This document shows, piece by piece, positions 16,451 through 25,432 of a DNA stretch of 64,000 nt. A program made the position numbers and the translations under genes. The stretch is from Trichocoleus sp. FACHB-46. GTDB taxonomy: Bacteria > Cyanobacteriota > Cyanobacteriia > FACHB-46. The stretch lies in NCBI RefSeq assembly GCF_014695385.1, contig NZ_JACJOD010000030.1, positions 1 through 64,000 on the forward strand. Reading direction: 5' to 3'. Positions within the stretch are counted from its first letter, which is position 1, and each line of letters opens with the position of its first letter. The notes below the pieces were generated by a model. It was not told the origin of the DNA and made no database searches. It worked only from the letters and a program-made list of their open reading frames with translations.

Positions 16451-17743
16451 GTGAAGATTTTGATTGTTGGCAATGGGGGGCGTGAGCATGCCTTAGCCTG
16501 GAAGCTCTTGCAATCTGACCGAGTGAAGCAGATTGTTTGTGTTCCCGGAAATGGTGGCACTGCGACCTTAAATCGTTGCCAAAATCTGCCCTTGCAAGTA
16601 GAAGACTTTGCGGGGATGGCTCGCTTTGCGCTAGTTCATAATATTTCTCTGGTGGTGGTAGGTCCTGAACTGCCCTTATCTCTAGGAATTACAGATTACC
16701 TACGACAACAAAATATAAAGGTATTTGGGCCGACTCAGGCAGGAGCCCAAATTGAATCGAGTAAAGCTTGGGCCAAAGATTTGATGGCCGAGGCAGGCAT
16801 TCCAACCGCGCAGGCGGCTGTATTTACGGAAGCAGAACCTGCCCAGGCCTATGTGGCGGCTCAAGGTGCCCCGATTGTAGTCAAGGCAGATGGTTTGGCA
16901 GCAGGGAAAGGAGTCACGGTAGCCATGACTGTCGAGGAGGCTCAAGCTGCGATCGCCGCAGCCTTTGATGGTCAGTTTGGCGCGGCGGGTCATCGCGTCG
17001 TGATTGAAGAATTTATGACAGGGCAAGAAGTCTCTGTGTTGGCCTTAACCGATGGCTTGACGATTCGGCCCCTGCTCCCAGCGCAAGACCACAAGCGCAT
17101 TGGCGATGGTGACACTGGAGCGAATACCGGAGGCATGGGAGCCTACGCCCCAGCGCCAATTATGACCCCAGAATTGATGCGCCGAGTTCAGCAAGAAGTT
17201 TTGGAGCCTGCGATCGCCACTCTGCGGCAACGCGGCATTGACTACCGAGGTGTGCTGTATGCAGGGCTGATGATTACCCCTGAGGGCGAACCTAAAGTGG
17301 TGGAATTTAATTGCCGCTTTGGTGATCCAGAAACTCAAACAATTCTGCCACTGCTAGAAACTCCCCTGGAAGATCTGCTGATGGCTTGTGCTCAGCAACG
17401 CCTGCGAGAGATGCCCCCGATCGTCTGGAAGTCTGGTGCTTCGGCCTGTGTCGTGATGGCGGCGGGGGGTTATCCGGGTACCTATCAAAAAGGCCAAGTG
17501 ATTACTGGAATGGATGATGCCGAGAGCATCGGAGCCGTGGTCTTCCATGCAGGTACCCAACTCAAGCACCAAAAAATCTTGAGTGATGGGGGTCGGGTCT
17601 TGGGTGTGACGGCGATTGGGGACACCTTTGATCAAGCGATCGCGAATGCCTACGAAGCGGTAGAGCGAATTCAATTTGAAGGAGCTTACTACCGTCGCGA
17701 TATCGGGTATCGGGTCCGCACAGCTAGCTCTTCACTGAGCTGA
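16451..17743 (+). CDS. purD: Phosphoribosylamine-glycine ligase
   Basis: This ATP-grasp enzyme of purine synthesis joins glycine to phosphoribosylamine, giving GAR. From GTG 16451 the protein has 430 residues, the normal PurD length, and begins MKILIVGNGGREHALAW. Other signatures are VVVGPELPLSLGI, IVVKADGLAAGKGV, DHKRIGDGDTGANTGGMGAY and VVEFNCRFGDPETQ. GTG 16451 is preferred because a GAGGA ribosome site lies just upstream and the family starts here; GTG 16433 is in frame. nblS follows 155 bases downstream on the same strand. Confidence 0.95.
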   Translation: MKILIVGNGGREHALAWKLLQSDRVKQIVCVPGNGGTATLNRCQNLPLQVEDFAGMARFALVHNISLVVVGPELPLSLGITDYLRQQNIKVFGPTQAGAQIESSKAWAKDLMAEAGIPTAQAAVFTEAEPAQAYVAAQGAPIVVKADGLAAGKGVTVAMTVEEAQAAIAAAFDGQFGAAGHRVVIEEFMTGQEVSVLALTDGLTIRPLLPAQDHKRIGDGDTGANTGGMGAYAPAPIMTPELMRRVQQEVLEPAIATLRQRGIDYRGVLYAGLMITPEGEPKVVEFNCRFGDPETQTILPLLETPLEDLLMACAQQRLREMPPIVWKSGASACVVMAAGGYPGTYQKGQVITGMDDAESIGAVVFHAGTQLKHQKILSDGGRVLGVTAIGDTFDQAIANAYEAVERIQFEGAYYRRDIGYRVRTASSSLS

Positions 17744-17898
17744 TAATTTCCTTAATTTCAGTCTGAGAAATCTGGCTAGAGGGCAGAGCTACCTTGAGAA
17801 ACAGATCTCCTCAAGGAACATGTATAAAATATAGGTACTTGAGCGCTTCTATTAGAACTGTAGCTGTGAAGACAGGAAGTTCTGGGAAGCCTTAAGGA

Positions 17899-19917
17899 GT
17901 GCTACTGTCCTCGTTGCGTAGATTAACCTTGCTAGCGCTTTGTAAAACGATTAGAGAAGTCTTGGCTCGCTGGTGGTCTGAGTTCACGCTCCAGACCAAA
18001 CTGATGGCGGCGGCTACCTTGGTGGTGTCACTGATTATGAGTGGCCTCACCTTCTGGGCAGTAAATACCATTCAGCAAGATGCCCGGTTGAATGATACTC
18101 GCTTTGGTCGGGATTTAGGGCTATTACTGGCAGCCAACGTTGCGCCTCTAATTGCGGACGATAACCGGACAGAGCTGGCTCGCTTTACTCATCGCTTCTA
18201 CAGCAGCACTTCTAGCATTCGCTACATGCTCTACGCCGACGAGGATGGCAATATCTTCTTTGGCATTCCCTTTTCTGAATCGGAAGTGCAGAATTCGCTG
18301 ACCATTCGGCGACGCATTCAGTTACCCGATAACTATGCTGAACATTCGGAACTCCCCATGGTGCGGCAACACCTCACCCCTGACGGGGAAGTCACCGATG
18401 TCTTTGTGCCGCTGTTGCATGAAGGCAAATATCTGGGAGTTCTAGCGATCGGCATTAACCCTAACCCGACTGTAGTGGTTTCTTCCAATCTGACTCGCGA
18501 CGTGACGATCGCGGTCTTTGTCTCGATTTGGGTCATGGTGATTTTGGGAGCGGTGTTTAATGCCCTCACCATTACAAAACCCATTAAAGAATTGCTGGTG
18601 GGTGTCAAAAATATTGCAGCTGGCAACTTTAGGCAGCGAATTGATTTGCCTCTAGGCGGGGAGCTGGGTGAATTAATTCTCAGCTTCAACGACATGGCAG
18701 AGCGCTTAGAGCGCTATGAAGAACAGAATATTGAGGAGCTGACAGCCGAAAAAGCGAAACTGGAAACCCTAGTTTCAACCATTGCCGATGGCGCGGTTCT
18801 GCTCGATTCCAGTATGCATGTCGTCCTAGTGAACCCTACAGCTCGGCGCATTTTTGGTTGGGACGGCAAAAATTTGATTGGGGCTAATGTGCTGCACCAT
18901 TTACCAGCGTCGGTGCAAGTCGAGTTAAATCGGCCTTTGTATCAGTTGACGGCAGGCGATCGCGAAGGAGCAGAATTCCGCATTACCCTACTAGAGCCAA
19001 CTAGCCGTACCGTTCGGATTTTGCTTACGACTGTCTTTGATCAGTATCGTGAGACTGTCAAGGGGGTAGCGATCACGGTTCAAGATATTACCCGTGAAGT
19101 GGAGTTGAATGAAGCTAAGAGCCAGTTCATCAGCAACGTTTCTCACGAATTGAGAACCCCCCTATTTAACATCAAATCGTTTATTGAAACCTTGCATGAG
19201 TACGGAGAAGAACTCACCGAGGAAGAACGCTGCGAGTTCTTAGAAACGGCTAATCGGGAAACCGATCGCCTGACTCGTTTAGTCAACGATGTCTTGGATT
19301 TATCGCGTCTAGAATCTTGTAAACGCTATCACTTCGAGGCCGTAGATGTCAGTCAACCCATTGAGCAGACGCTACGAACTTATCAGCTCAATGCTAGAGA
19401 CAAAGGCATCGAACTCAGCCACGAAATTGAACCAGACTTGCCAGCAGTTGTGGGTAACTACGATTTACTACTGCAAGTGTTTGCCAATCTAGTCGGTAAT
19501 GCCCTGAAGTTTACTGAATCCGGTGGCAAAGTCGCGATTCGAGCTTATGTGCTTCAGTCGCAGTTCCGGTTAAAATCAGTCGCCCTACAAAACCAACCTC
19601 GGACTGTTCGGATTGAAATATCTGATACGGGAATTGGCATTGATCAAGAAGATCAAGAGGCAATTTTCGACCGTTTCTTCCGGGTTGAAAACCGAGTTCA
19701 CACTCTAGAAGGGACAGGTTTAGGGCTGTCGATTGTGCGAAATATTATTGAAAAACACTACAGCGCCGTACATTTGGTGAGTGAAGTCGGTGTGGGAACG
19801 ACCTTCTGGTTTGACTTAGCTGTTTTTCAAGAAGCAGCCTCGTTACTTGGAAGCTTACCGGCGGTGGACCACACGACTGATGCGAATGTGGCATCTGTAC
19901 CTGCGACTCTACCTTAA
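17899..19917 (+). CDS. nblS: Sensor histidine kinase NblS (Hik33/DspA)
   Basis: The 672-residue membrane kinase has TM1 (about 38-56), a periplasmic sensor region, TM2 (about 202-222), HAMP (about 223-275), a PAS domain (about 285-395), HisKA with H416 in SNVSHELRTPLFNIKSFIE, and a HATPase domain ending GTGLGLSIVRNI. Order and sequence match NblS/Hik33, the essential kinase that phosphorylates RpaB and mediates high-light, cold and nutrient stress control of photosystem and phycobilisome genes. All kinase motifs look intact. The start is a GTG at 17899 lying directly on an AAGGAG ribosome site, so the true start may be slightly downstream. Confidence 0.93.
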   Translation: MLLSSLRRLTLLALCKTIREVLARWWSEFTLQTKLMAAATLVVSLIMSGLTFWAVNTIQQDARLNDTRFGRDLGLLLAANVAPLIADDNRTELARFTHRFYSSTSSIRYMLYADEDGNIFFGIPFSESEVQNSLTIRRRIQLPDNYAEHSELPMVRQHLTPDGEVTDVFVPLLHEGKYLGVLAIGINPNPTVVVSSNLTRDVTIAVFVSIWVMVILGAVFNALTITKPIKELLVGVKNIAAGNFRQRIDLPLGGELGELILSFNDMAERLERYEEQNIEELTAEKAKLETLVSTIADGAVLLDSSMHVVLVNPTARRIFGWDGKNLIGANVLHHLPASVQVELNRPLYQLTAGDREGAEFRITLLEPTSRTVRILLTTVFDQYRETVKGVAITVQDITREVELNEAKSQFISNVSHELRTPLFNIKSFIETLHEYGEELTEEERCEFLETANRETDRLTRLVNDVLDLSRLESCKRYHFEAVDVSQPIEQTLRTYQLNARDKGIELSHEIEPDLPAVVGNYDLLLQVFANLVGNALKFTESGGKVAIRAYVLQSQFRLKSVALQNQPRTVRIEISDTGIGIDQEDQEAIFDRFFRVENRVHTLEGTGLGLSIVRNIIEKHYSAVHLVSEVGVGTTFWFDLAVFQEAASLLGSLPAVDHTTDANVASVPATLP

Positions 19918-19980
19918 ACTCCGTCTTGGGGCTACGATAAGCGTGCTGTCCGTAGAAACGTGAAGTCAATCTTGAATCAC

Positions 19981-20346
19981 CTACAACGACAGGAGCAAGC
20001 TAATCACCACTAAACCAATGAGTGCTAACCAGCCAGCATTGCGCTTGATCCAAGTTTTGAGCTGACTGAGGCCAGAGGTTTGATTGGTGTAGCTTTTACT
20101 TGCGCTCAGATTTGCATAGCTTTGGGCGCGATCTTGATAGAGTGTGCACTCTTTCGCGTAAGGTCGTTGAGGAAAATTGCAAGTGTCATCGTCGTGATAA
20201 GTGCAAGTGTCACATAAATAAGTAGCTTCATCAGCTCGATATAACGGAATCCCAGGATGTCCGTGAGCTTTCAACGCCAGGTGACATTGAGGACAGGTGA
20301 TAGCTTGTGAACTAACGGTTTGATGACAGCGGGGGCATTCAGGCAT
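19981..20346 (-). CDS. Tail-anchored zinc-ribbon protein with eight cysteines
   Basis: The 121-residue protein begins with a zinc ribbon using C4, C7, C18 and C21 (CPRC...CPQC). A second cluster has C45, C48, C56 and C67 in the segment Y-L-C-D-T-C...D-T-C-N-F...E-C-T-L-Y. A C-terminal hydrophobic helix (about 104-121, WLALIGLVVISLLLSL) would anchor it with the cysteine domains in the cytosol. The second cluster could bind zinc or an iron-sulfur cluster; sequence alone does not decide. No functional assignment. It converges on nblS. Confidence 0.78.
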   Translation of the reverse strand: MPECPRCHQTVSSQAITCPQCHLALKAHGHPGIPLYRADEATYLCDTCTYHDDDTCNFPQRPYAKECTLYQDRAQSYANLSASKSYTNQTSGLSQLKTWIKRNAGWLALIGLVVISLLLSL

Positions 20347-20428
20347 TGGAGCAGAGAAGGTTCGGGTCTTCTTCGTATGCTAGCCTAAGCCCTACAGCGC
20401 CTTGAGGGAATTCGAAGGAGATCGTCTC

Positions 20429-20743
20429 TTATGACTGCGGAAATTTCCGCACCTGATACTCCCCCGCTTCAATGATGGGGTAGCTGCCAGCTAGTTGTTG
20501 GGCGAATTGCTGCTCTATGGCTGCTAAGCGATCGCTAGGCACAGATTTCCAAGCCTCTCTACTAGCCCAGCGGATCACCAAAATAACTTCTGTAGAGTTA
20601 TCCGGATTGATCCAAACTTCCTTGCCTAAAAACCCAGGATACTCAGAGAGAAACGCAGTCCAAATTTCGGCATCTTTTTGGATGTACTGCTCTCGCATTT
20701 CAGGAGCAACCTTGATTTTGAGCCACTCGATCACCATAAACAA
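20429..20743 (-). CDS. Antibiotic-biosynthesis-monooxygenase-fold protein, TIGR03792-like
   Basis: This 104-residue protein begins MFMVIEWLKIKVAPEMREQY and contains K-D-A-E-I-W-T-A-F-L, a P-G-F-L-G-K-E-V-W segment and V-I-L-V-I-R-W-A-S-R-E-A-W-K. The alternation fits a ferredoxin-like ABM-type dimeric alpha-beta barrel, and it resembles the uncharacterised TIGR03792 family. Members may be small oxygenases or heme/ligand binders; no catalytic residue is certain here. No membrane segment. It reads in the same direction as the zinc-ribbon gene, 82 bases upstream of it. Confidence 0.77.
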   Translation of the reverse strand: MFMVIEWLKIKVAPEMREQYIQKDAEIWTAFLSEYPGFLGKEVWINPDNSTEVILVIRWASREAWKSVPSDRLAAIEQQFAQQLAGSYPIIEAGEYQVRKFPQS

Positions 20744-21021
20744 CCCAGTCTAATGTTTCCTGTAGAGTAATTTAATCCATCTAAGTCGTCGTTGATGGCC
20801 ACAAAGTAACGAGTGAGTCTAACAAACTCAAATCCCACAACCTACACCTAAAGACGGCAAGTGGTTTTTTGTTGGCCAAAGCAGGTTAGGAACGCTTTAG
20901 ATTTGACAGAATAAAGCTGTAGGCTGGGTTCAGTCCGGTTTGAAGAATAACACTAAAACTTCATTAATTACACAAAAGCCTACATTTACAACTGTTGCAA
21001 TCGCACAATCTGAGAAATCGC

Positions 21022-21345
21022 ATGGACAACAATAATTTCATTAAGCAGCTACTGATGATTGGAGTGGGTACAACCTCTCTAGTAGCAGAAAAACTAAGGG
21101 AGGTCAGCGATGAGTGGGTGAGAACAGGACAACTCAATCCTGAACAAGCCAAGAGGTTTGCAGATGACTTGATGACTCATCTCAAGTCTGAGCAAGGCAA
21201 TTTAGACGCTCAGATGCAGCGACAGCTTCGTAACGTTTTGCAGGATCTGGGTGTGCCCAAGCAATCTGAAATGGATGAGCTACGGGGGCGGCTTGATCGC
21301 TTGGAGCGGCAAGTGCGGGATTTAGAAAATAAGTCGTGGCGCTAA
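21022..21345 (+). CDS. Phasin-like coiled-coil protein
   Basis: From ATG 21022 the protein has 107 residues. It has a short hydrophobic N-terminal helix (F-I-K-Q-L-L-M-I-G-V-G-T-T-S-L-V-A-E-K-L), an amphipathic middle and a C-terminal heptad coiled coil (M-D-E-L-R-G-R-L-D-R-L-E-R-Q-V-R-D-L-E). This architecture recalls phasin or phasin-regulator proteins that coat polyhydroxyalkanoate granules. No PHA synthase gene is in the window, so the role is inference from architecture. An in-frame TTG at 20995 would add nine residues. Confidence 0.72.
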   Translation: MDNNNFIKQLLMIGVGTTSLVAEKLREVSDEWVRTGQLNPEQAKRFADDLMTHLKSEQGNLDAQMQRQLRNVLQDLGVPKQSEMDELRGRLDRLERQVRDLENKSWR

Positions 21346-21464
21346 AACGGGCGATCGCAGTATTCAACTCAGAGCTTAAACTGAAAAGCATACGCTAACC
21401 TGAAACAGCACTGGATGCTGGCTGTAAAGTTAGTTGTATTTTCGATGCTAGGAGGAATTGAATT

Positions 21465-22028
21465 TTGCGAGAGATTTTAATTAGCTTGGGACTGATGCTA
21501 GCTTGCTGTGTACTGCTAGTCGTCACGCAGATTAGTGGTCGCAGTTCCGCGATCGCTGGGGAGTTGCAAAACACTCAACCCCAACCAGCAGTATCACAAA
21601 CAGTGAGCAGCAGCTTAATTGCGCAGAACCCCCTATCTAACAACGCAGAGAAGTCCGAAAATACTGAGGTGGTAATGGATAGTAATGATGTCGTCACAAC
21701 TCCTTCAGGGTTGCAGTACACCGAAATAGAAGCAGGAACTGGAGCAACTCCTCAGACTGGACAAACTGTCGTAGTGCACTACACAGGCACTTTAGAAGAC
21801 GGCACAAAATTTGATAGCTCTCGCGATCGCGGTCAACCCTTCCGCTTCAAAATTGGAGTTGGTCAAGTAATCAAGGGTTGGGATGAAGGCGTAGGCACCA
21901 TGAAGGTCGGTGGCCGTCGCAAACTCGTGATTCCCGCTGAACTAGGTTATGGTGCTCGTGGTGCTGGCGGCGTGATTCCTCCTAATGCCACCTTGATTTT
22001 TGATGTTGAGCTGCTGAAAATCAGCTAA
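21465..22028 (+). CDS. FKBP-type peptidyl-prolyl isomerase, exported
   Basis: The protein has 187 residues, with an N-terminal hydrophobic signal or anchor (about 3-22), a low-complexity linker rich in S, N and Q (about 35-75), and an FKBP domain (about 80-187). Domain signatures are [18 protein letters not shown], the Q-V-I-K-G-W-D-E-G motif and [14 protein letters not shown]. It catalyses prolyl cis-trans isomerisation, probably in periplasm or lumen. The start is a TTG at 21465, supported by a full AGGAGG ribosome site nine bases upstream; no ATG fits. Confidence 0.93.
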   Translation: MREILISLGLMLACCVLLVVTQISGRSSAIAGELQNTQPQPAVSQTVSSSLIAQNPLSNNAEKSENTEVVMDSNDVVTTPSGLQYTEIEAGTGATPQTGQTVVVHYTGTLEDGTKFDSSRDRGQPFRFKIGVGQVIKGWDEGVGTMKVGGRRKLVIPAELGYGARGAGGVIPPNATLIFDVELLKIS

Positions 22029-22152
22029 TTCTTGGCAAGTTTTTTCATTTGAGCTGACCTCTTCCCAAATCTCCCTCAAGCTGAAAAGCGTGTCGAGCCT
22101 AGGGGAGGGGTCGGGGGTTAGGTTTTAGGTTTCGAGGAACTGTCGGCCTCCA

Positions 22153-23334
22153 TCACTTCAGCTGTCCAAGCAATTTCTCTAGAGTAGATGCCATTGCATC
22201 GGTGCTGTAGTGTTCTACGCATTTTTGCCGCGCCTTCAAACCTAATTGGCAAGCTGACTCCCAGTCCTGAAAGATGGCTCGAAGTTGCTCAGCAATTTGT
22301 TCTGGAGAATTAGGCTCAACTAGGTATCCGACTCCAGCCAAAATAGTCGGAATATCACCAACCTTGGTAGACAAAATTGGCTTTGCCATTGCCATACCGT
22401 CGGTTAGCTTGAGTGGGAATTGCGCCTTTGCCGTTGGTGTATCCCGCTGTGGCACCACTACTACATGAGCTGCCGCAACAATTTCAGGCATTTGCTCAAC
22501 TGGGTATCTCGGCAATTGAATAATCCATTGTCCCCAGCGCTCAACCAGTTGGCGATCGTAGTCGTCTGGTCTACGGCCACCCACCATCACGAGTCTTAAA
22601 TCTGGCTCGTTCAACATCTCTAAAGCCAGCAGAACATCTTCTAAACCTTTGTGAGGACGGGGTGTTCCAGGAAACATCAGGACTCTATATCCCGCAAGAC
22701 CATAGCGCTCCCGGCTCGTCTCAGGGTCATATTTTTTGGGATTAAATAAAGCGGTGTCTTTCCCATTGGGTAGGTAGATGCCGCCAAACCGATTTTGGAG
22801 AAACTGAGTGTCTACAGTAATGGCATTCGCCCGACTGACCAGATTCTCGCTCCATTTCAAATACAAGGGGTGTTCTGGCTGTCTTAATGCCCCTTCCGGT
22901 TTCAACACATCCCTCGCTAACTGTTTCACCGTAGGACGGTAGGCCCATTTGTCGCCGCCGTACCAGCTTAGCTCCCAGTCATCAATATCTAAGACGACTG
23001 GACGCTTAGAAAATAATTGCTTCAATAAAGCCATACCAAAGCTGGTGGGCCTGGGCTTGACGGCGTAAATAATATCCCCATTCACCTGATCAAGCAGTTG
23101 CTTGGCTGGACTCAGTAGCCTTGGATAATTACAGCCAGGAAATGCCTGAACTGGGAGGCCAATGGGTGGATTGGGGTAGATGGATGGACCGAAGAGAAAC
23201 CCAACAACTTCTACGTCATAATCAAGTTTTTGTAGAACTTGGCTCAACAAATAAGCCCTTGTCACTCCACCCCCTGATAAGTCGGGTGTAATGACAGAAA
23301 TTTTCTGGCGATTTTTAGCGGGTTGGGGGCTCAA
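22153..23334 (-). CDS. Family 4 glycosyltransferase
   Basis: The 393-residue soluble protein has a two-Rossmann GT-B fold. Signatures are SGGGVTRAYLLSQVLQKLDY near the N-terminus, LDIDDWE, M-F-P-G-T-P-R-P-H-K-G in the donor-binding half, and A-A-H-V-V-V-V-P-Q...F-P-L-K-L-T-D-G-M-A-M-A-K-P-I, the E-x7-E-like region of GT4. It probably adds a sugar to a polysaccharide or lipid. Neighbours give no clue to substrate. The small gene at 23375 reads in the same direction 40 bases upstream and may be co-transcribed. Confidence 0.85.
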   Translation of the reverse strand: MSPQPAKNRQKISVITPDLSGGGVTRAYLLSQVLQKLDYDVEVVGFLFGPSIYPNPPIGLPVQAFPGCNYPRLLSPAKQLLDQVNGDIIYAVKPRPTSFGMALLKQLFSKRPVVLDIDDWELSWYGGDKWAYRPTVKQLARDVLKPEGALRQPEHPLYLKWSENLVSRANAITVDTQFLQNRFGGIYLPNGKDTALFNPKKYDPETSRERYGLAGYRVLMFPGTPRPHKGLEDVLLALEMLNEPDLRLVMVGGRRPDDYDRQLVERWGQWIIQLPRYPVEQMPEIVAAAHVVVVPQRDTPTAKAQFPLKLTDGMAMAKPILSTKVGDIPTILAGVGYLVEPNSPEQIAEQLRAIFQDWESACQLGLKARQKCVEHYSTDAMASTLEKLLGQLK

Positions 23335-23374
23335 GAGTGTAGAAGGATGGAATACAGTGATGCTACCAGAAGAT

Positions 23375-23581
23375 TTAGTCGGCTAGTTTGAGGCGACCCG
23401 TTTGCAGATAGTCAAAAATTAAGTTGATCTGCCGTCGGTCTTCAGAAGAAAGCTTAGAGTCGGAAAGAATTATAGAAGTTAATTGCAAATGCTCTCGGCG
23501 GCTCAGCTGTCCAGCTTGAATAATTTGCTCTGTAATTATTTTTATGCTTAGGCTTGATTTACTTTGCGCTGTCCACACCAT
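23375..23581 (-). CDS. Small conserved cyanobacterial protein
   Basis: This 68-residue protein contains I-T-E-Q-I-I-Q-A-G-Q-L-S-R-R-E-H-L-Q-L and L-S-S-E-D-R-R-Q-I-N-L-I-F-D-Y-L-Q-T-G-R-L. Short proteins with this repeated helix pattern (x-G-x-L-S-R-x-E-x-x-x-L-T and E-E-x-R-R-x-I-N) are frequent in cyanobacteria and unassigned. It is all-helical with no membrane segment, and has its own 261-base upstream region. It appears real from composition and recurrence rather than known function. Confidence 0.7.
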   Translation of the reverse strand: MVWTAQSKSSLSIKIITEQIIQAGQLSRREHLQLTSIILSDSKLSSEDRRQINLIFDYLQTGRLKLAD

Positions 23582-23842
23582 GAGTATGACTTGTCCTGAT
23601 ACGTCTGATAACGTTTGGCTGAGGCAGTCCTCATAAAGCTATTGTCATAGCTTTATCTCAGCGGTTTGGCAAAGCTGCAATGAGCACACAATGAAGACTT
23701 AGTGAATTTGTGTAAATCTCTCTCATTAAGGTGTGAGTTGATTGCCACCCATCGCTAAGTAGTCAAATTCCTTGAGTCGCTTGAGGGGCACTTAAGCCTA
23801 AAGTGTCGTTCAATTCTGGGAAACCAATGAGAAAATGGACTG

Positions 23843-24616
23843 ATGCAAGTTTATCGACTCCCAGCCCTCTCCGATAATTACATTTTTGTCCTGCATGCTC
23901 CTGCCCAGGGGATAGCAGCAGTGGTAGATCCAGCAGAGGCGCAGCCAGTCTTAAAGTTTCTGGCTCAGCTTGGTGCAGAATTAGTAGCGATTTTTAATAC
24001 TCACCATCACGGGGATCATGTGGGTGGAAACGCAGAACTGCTGCGCAAATTCCCCACCTTAACTGTGTATGGAGGGGAGGGCGATCGCGGACGCATTCCA
24101 GGACAACAGAAGTTTCTGCAAGGAGGCGATCGCGTTCCATTTGGAGACCAAGAAGCAGAAGTGTTGTTTGTGCCAGGGCATACCCGCGCCCACATCGCCT
24201 ATTACTTTCCACCTACTAACCCCGAGGACGCAGGAGAGCTATTTTGTGGGGATACACTTTTTGCAGGCGGTTGTGGTCGCTTGTTTGAGGGGACTCCGAC
24301 GCAAATGGTGCAATCTTTAAGCAAGTTGCGAGCTTTGCCAGACAACACCAGGGTTTGGTGCGCCCATGAATATACCCTAAAGAATTTACAGTTTGCCTTA
24401 AGCGTGGAGAGCGCTAACTTAGATTTGCAAACCCGCTTAGCTGAGGTCGAAGCAATGCGTCAGCGTTCGGAAGCGACTGTACCCTCAAATTTGGGTTTGG
24501 AAAAACGCACAAATCCTTTCCTGCGCTGGGATGTGCCCCGTATTCAACAAGCCGTCAAGATGGCTGAGCAAGTGGAAACTTTTGCGCGTTTACGGCAACT
24601 TAAGGAGCAGTTTTAG
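23843..24616 (+). CDS. gloB: Hydroxyacylglutathione hydrolase (glyoxalase II)
   Basis: This is a metallo-beta-lactamase-fold enzyme of 257 residues that hydrolyses S-lactoylglutathione in methylglyoxal detoxification. The metal site THHHGDH is at 53-59. Other family features are the N-terminal [51 protein letters not shown] and the C-terminal K-R-T-N-P-F-L-R. Length is normal and the substrate-binding C-terminus is complete. It is a monocistronic unit followed by a strong inverted repeat. Confidence 0.94.
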   Translation: MQVYRLPALSDNYIFVLHAPAQGIAAVVDPAEAQPVLKFLAQLGAELVAIFNTHHHGDHVGGNAELLRKFPTLTVYGGEGDRGRIPGQQKFLQGGDRVPFGDQEAEVLFVPGHTRAHIAYYFPPTNPEDAGELFCGDTLFAGGCGRLFEGTPTQMVQSLSKLRALPDNTRVWCAHEYTLKNLQFALSVESANLDLQTRLAEVEAMRQRSEATVPSNLGLEKRTNPFLRWDVPRIQQAVKMAEQVETFARLRQLKEQF

Positions 24617-24652
24617 AGAATAGTGGCACCTGTACTAAGTGACTGGGCAAAA

Positions 24653-24726
24653 CGAAATGTGAGGGGATACTAGGAGTTGACAGAAATTAGATGGTCACTA
24701 AACTTGCGATCGCTCCTCACATTTCG
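24653..24726 (+). promoter_or_regulatory. Inverted repeat enclosing a promoter candidate upstream of rplI
   Basis: CGAAATGTGAGG (24653-24664) and its exact complement CCTCACATTTCG (24715-24726) are separated by 50 bases. Between them lies a TTGACA box (24677-24682) and, 16 bases later, TAAACT (24699-24704). If transcription begins near 24712, the right arm would be at the start of the transcript. Alternatively the repeat forms a long-range hairpin in read-through RNA from gloB. The repeat is exact; the promoter assignment is inferred. Confidence 0.55.
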
Positions 24727-24796
24727 ATACGATAAAGTGTTCTGACGACAGCGACAACACCTCCCAAGGTACGCACAGTTAATCACAGGAAAGATC

Positions 24797-25255
24797 ATGG
24801 CGAAACGTGTTCAGTTAGTTTTAAATCGGGATGTTAGCAAGCTAGGGAGAACAGGTGATCTGGTAGAAGTTGCTCCCGGCTACGCCCGCAATTACTTGAT
24901 TCCTCAAGGCTTTGCTGTTAAGACCAACCCTGGCATTCTTAAGCAAGTAGAGCGTCGTAAAGAGAAAGAGCGTGTGCTATTGCTGGAACAAAAGCAGCAA
25001 GCTGAAACGCAAAAAGCAGTTCTAGAGAAGGCAACTCGTCTCACCATTCAGAAGCAGGTGGGTGAAGGCGATGCCATCTTCGGTACGGTTACAGCTCGTG
25101 AAGTCGTAGAAGCAATTCAGGCAGCGACAGGTGAAGATGTCGATCGCCGCGAAATTTCTCTACCCGACATTAATAAAGTTGGAACTTACAGAGCAGAAAT
25201 CAAACTGCATCCTGATGTGAGCGCTGTAGTAGAGATTGAAGTCGTTGCTAGCTAA
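24797..25255 (+). CDS. rplI: 50S ribosomal protein L9
   Basis: The protein has 152 residues. The N-terminal domain contains the L9 signature V-Q-L-V-L-N...[25 protein letters not shown] central long charged helix and a C-terminal RNA-binding domain follow (G-D-A-I-F-G-T-V-T). L9 binds 23S rRNA near the L1 stalk. dnaB follows 177 bases later on the same strand, the common bacterial rplI-dnaB pairing. An unusual inverted repeat lies upstream and a hairpin downstream. Confidence 0.97.
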   Translation: MAKRVQLVLNRDVSKLGRTGDLVEVAPGYARNYLIPQGFAVKTNPGILKQVERRKEKERVLLLEQKQQAETQKAVLEKATRLTIQKQVGEGDAIFGTVTAREVVEAIQAATGEDVDRREISLPDINKVGTYRAEIKLHPDVSAVVEIEVVAS

Positions 25256-25369
25256 TTCTGGTTAGCTAATTCTTGCCGCTTGGCGTCGGTAGAATTCTGA
25301 TATACATAACAGGCTAGTGTGTGAGGCCCCATAGAGGCTGCAACTGACCAGTTTTGTTCTTCAGTGTAG

Positions 25370-25396
25370 GACGGGTGAGTCAGCTACTCATCCGTC
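25370..25396 (+). terminator. Hairpin between rplI and dnaB
   Basis: An 11-bp stem GACGGGTGAGT (25370-25380) and ACTCATCCGTC (25386-25396), with one G-U pair and a 5-base loop CAGCT, lies 36 bases before the dnaB start. The following bases TCATTTG are not a good T-run, so it may be an attenuator or a processing hairpin rather than a full terminator. Confidence 0.5.
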
Positions 25397-25432
25397 TCAT
25401 TTGATCCAAACCTTTTTACAGTTGTCCCTGTT

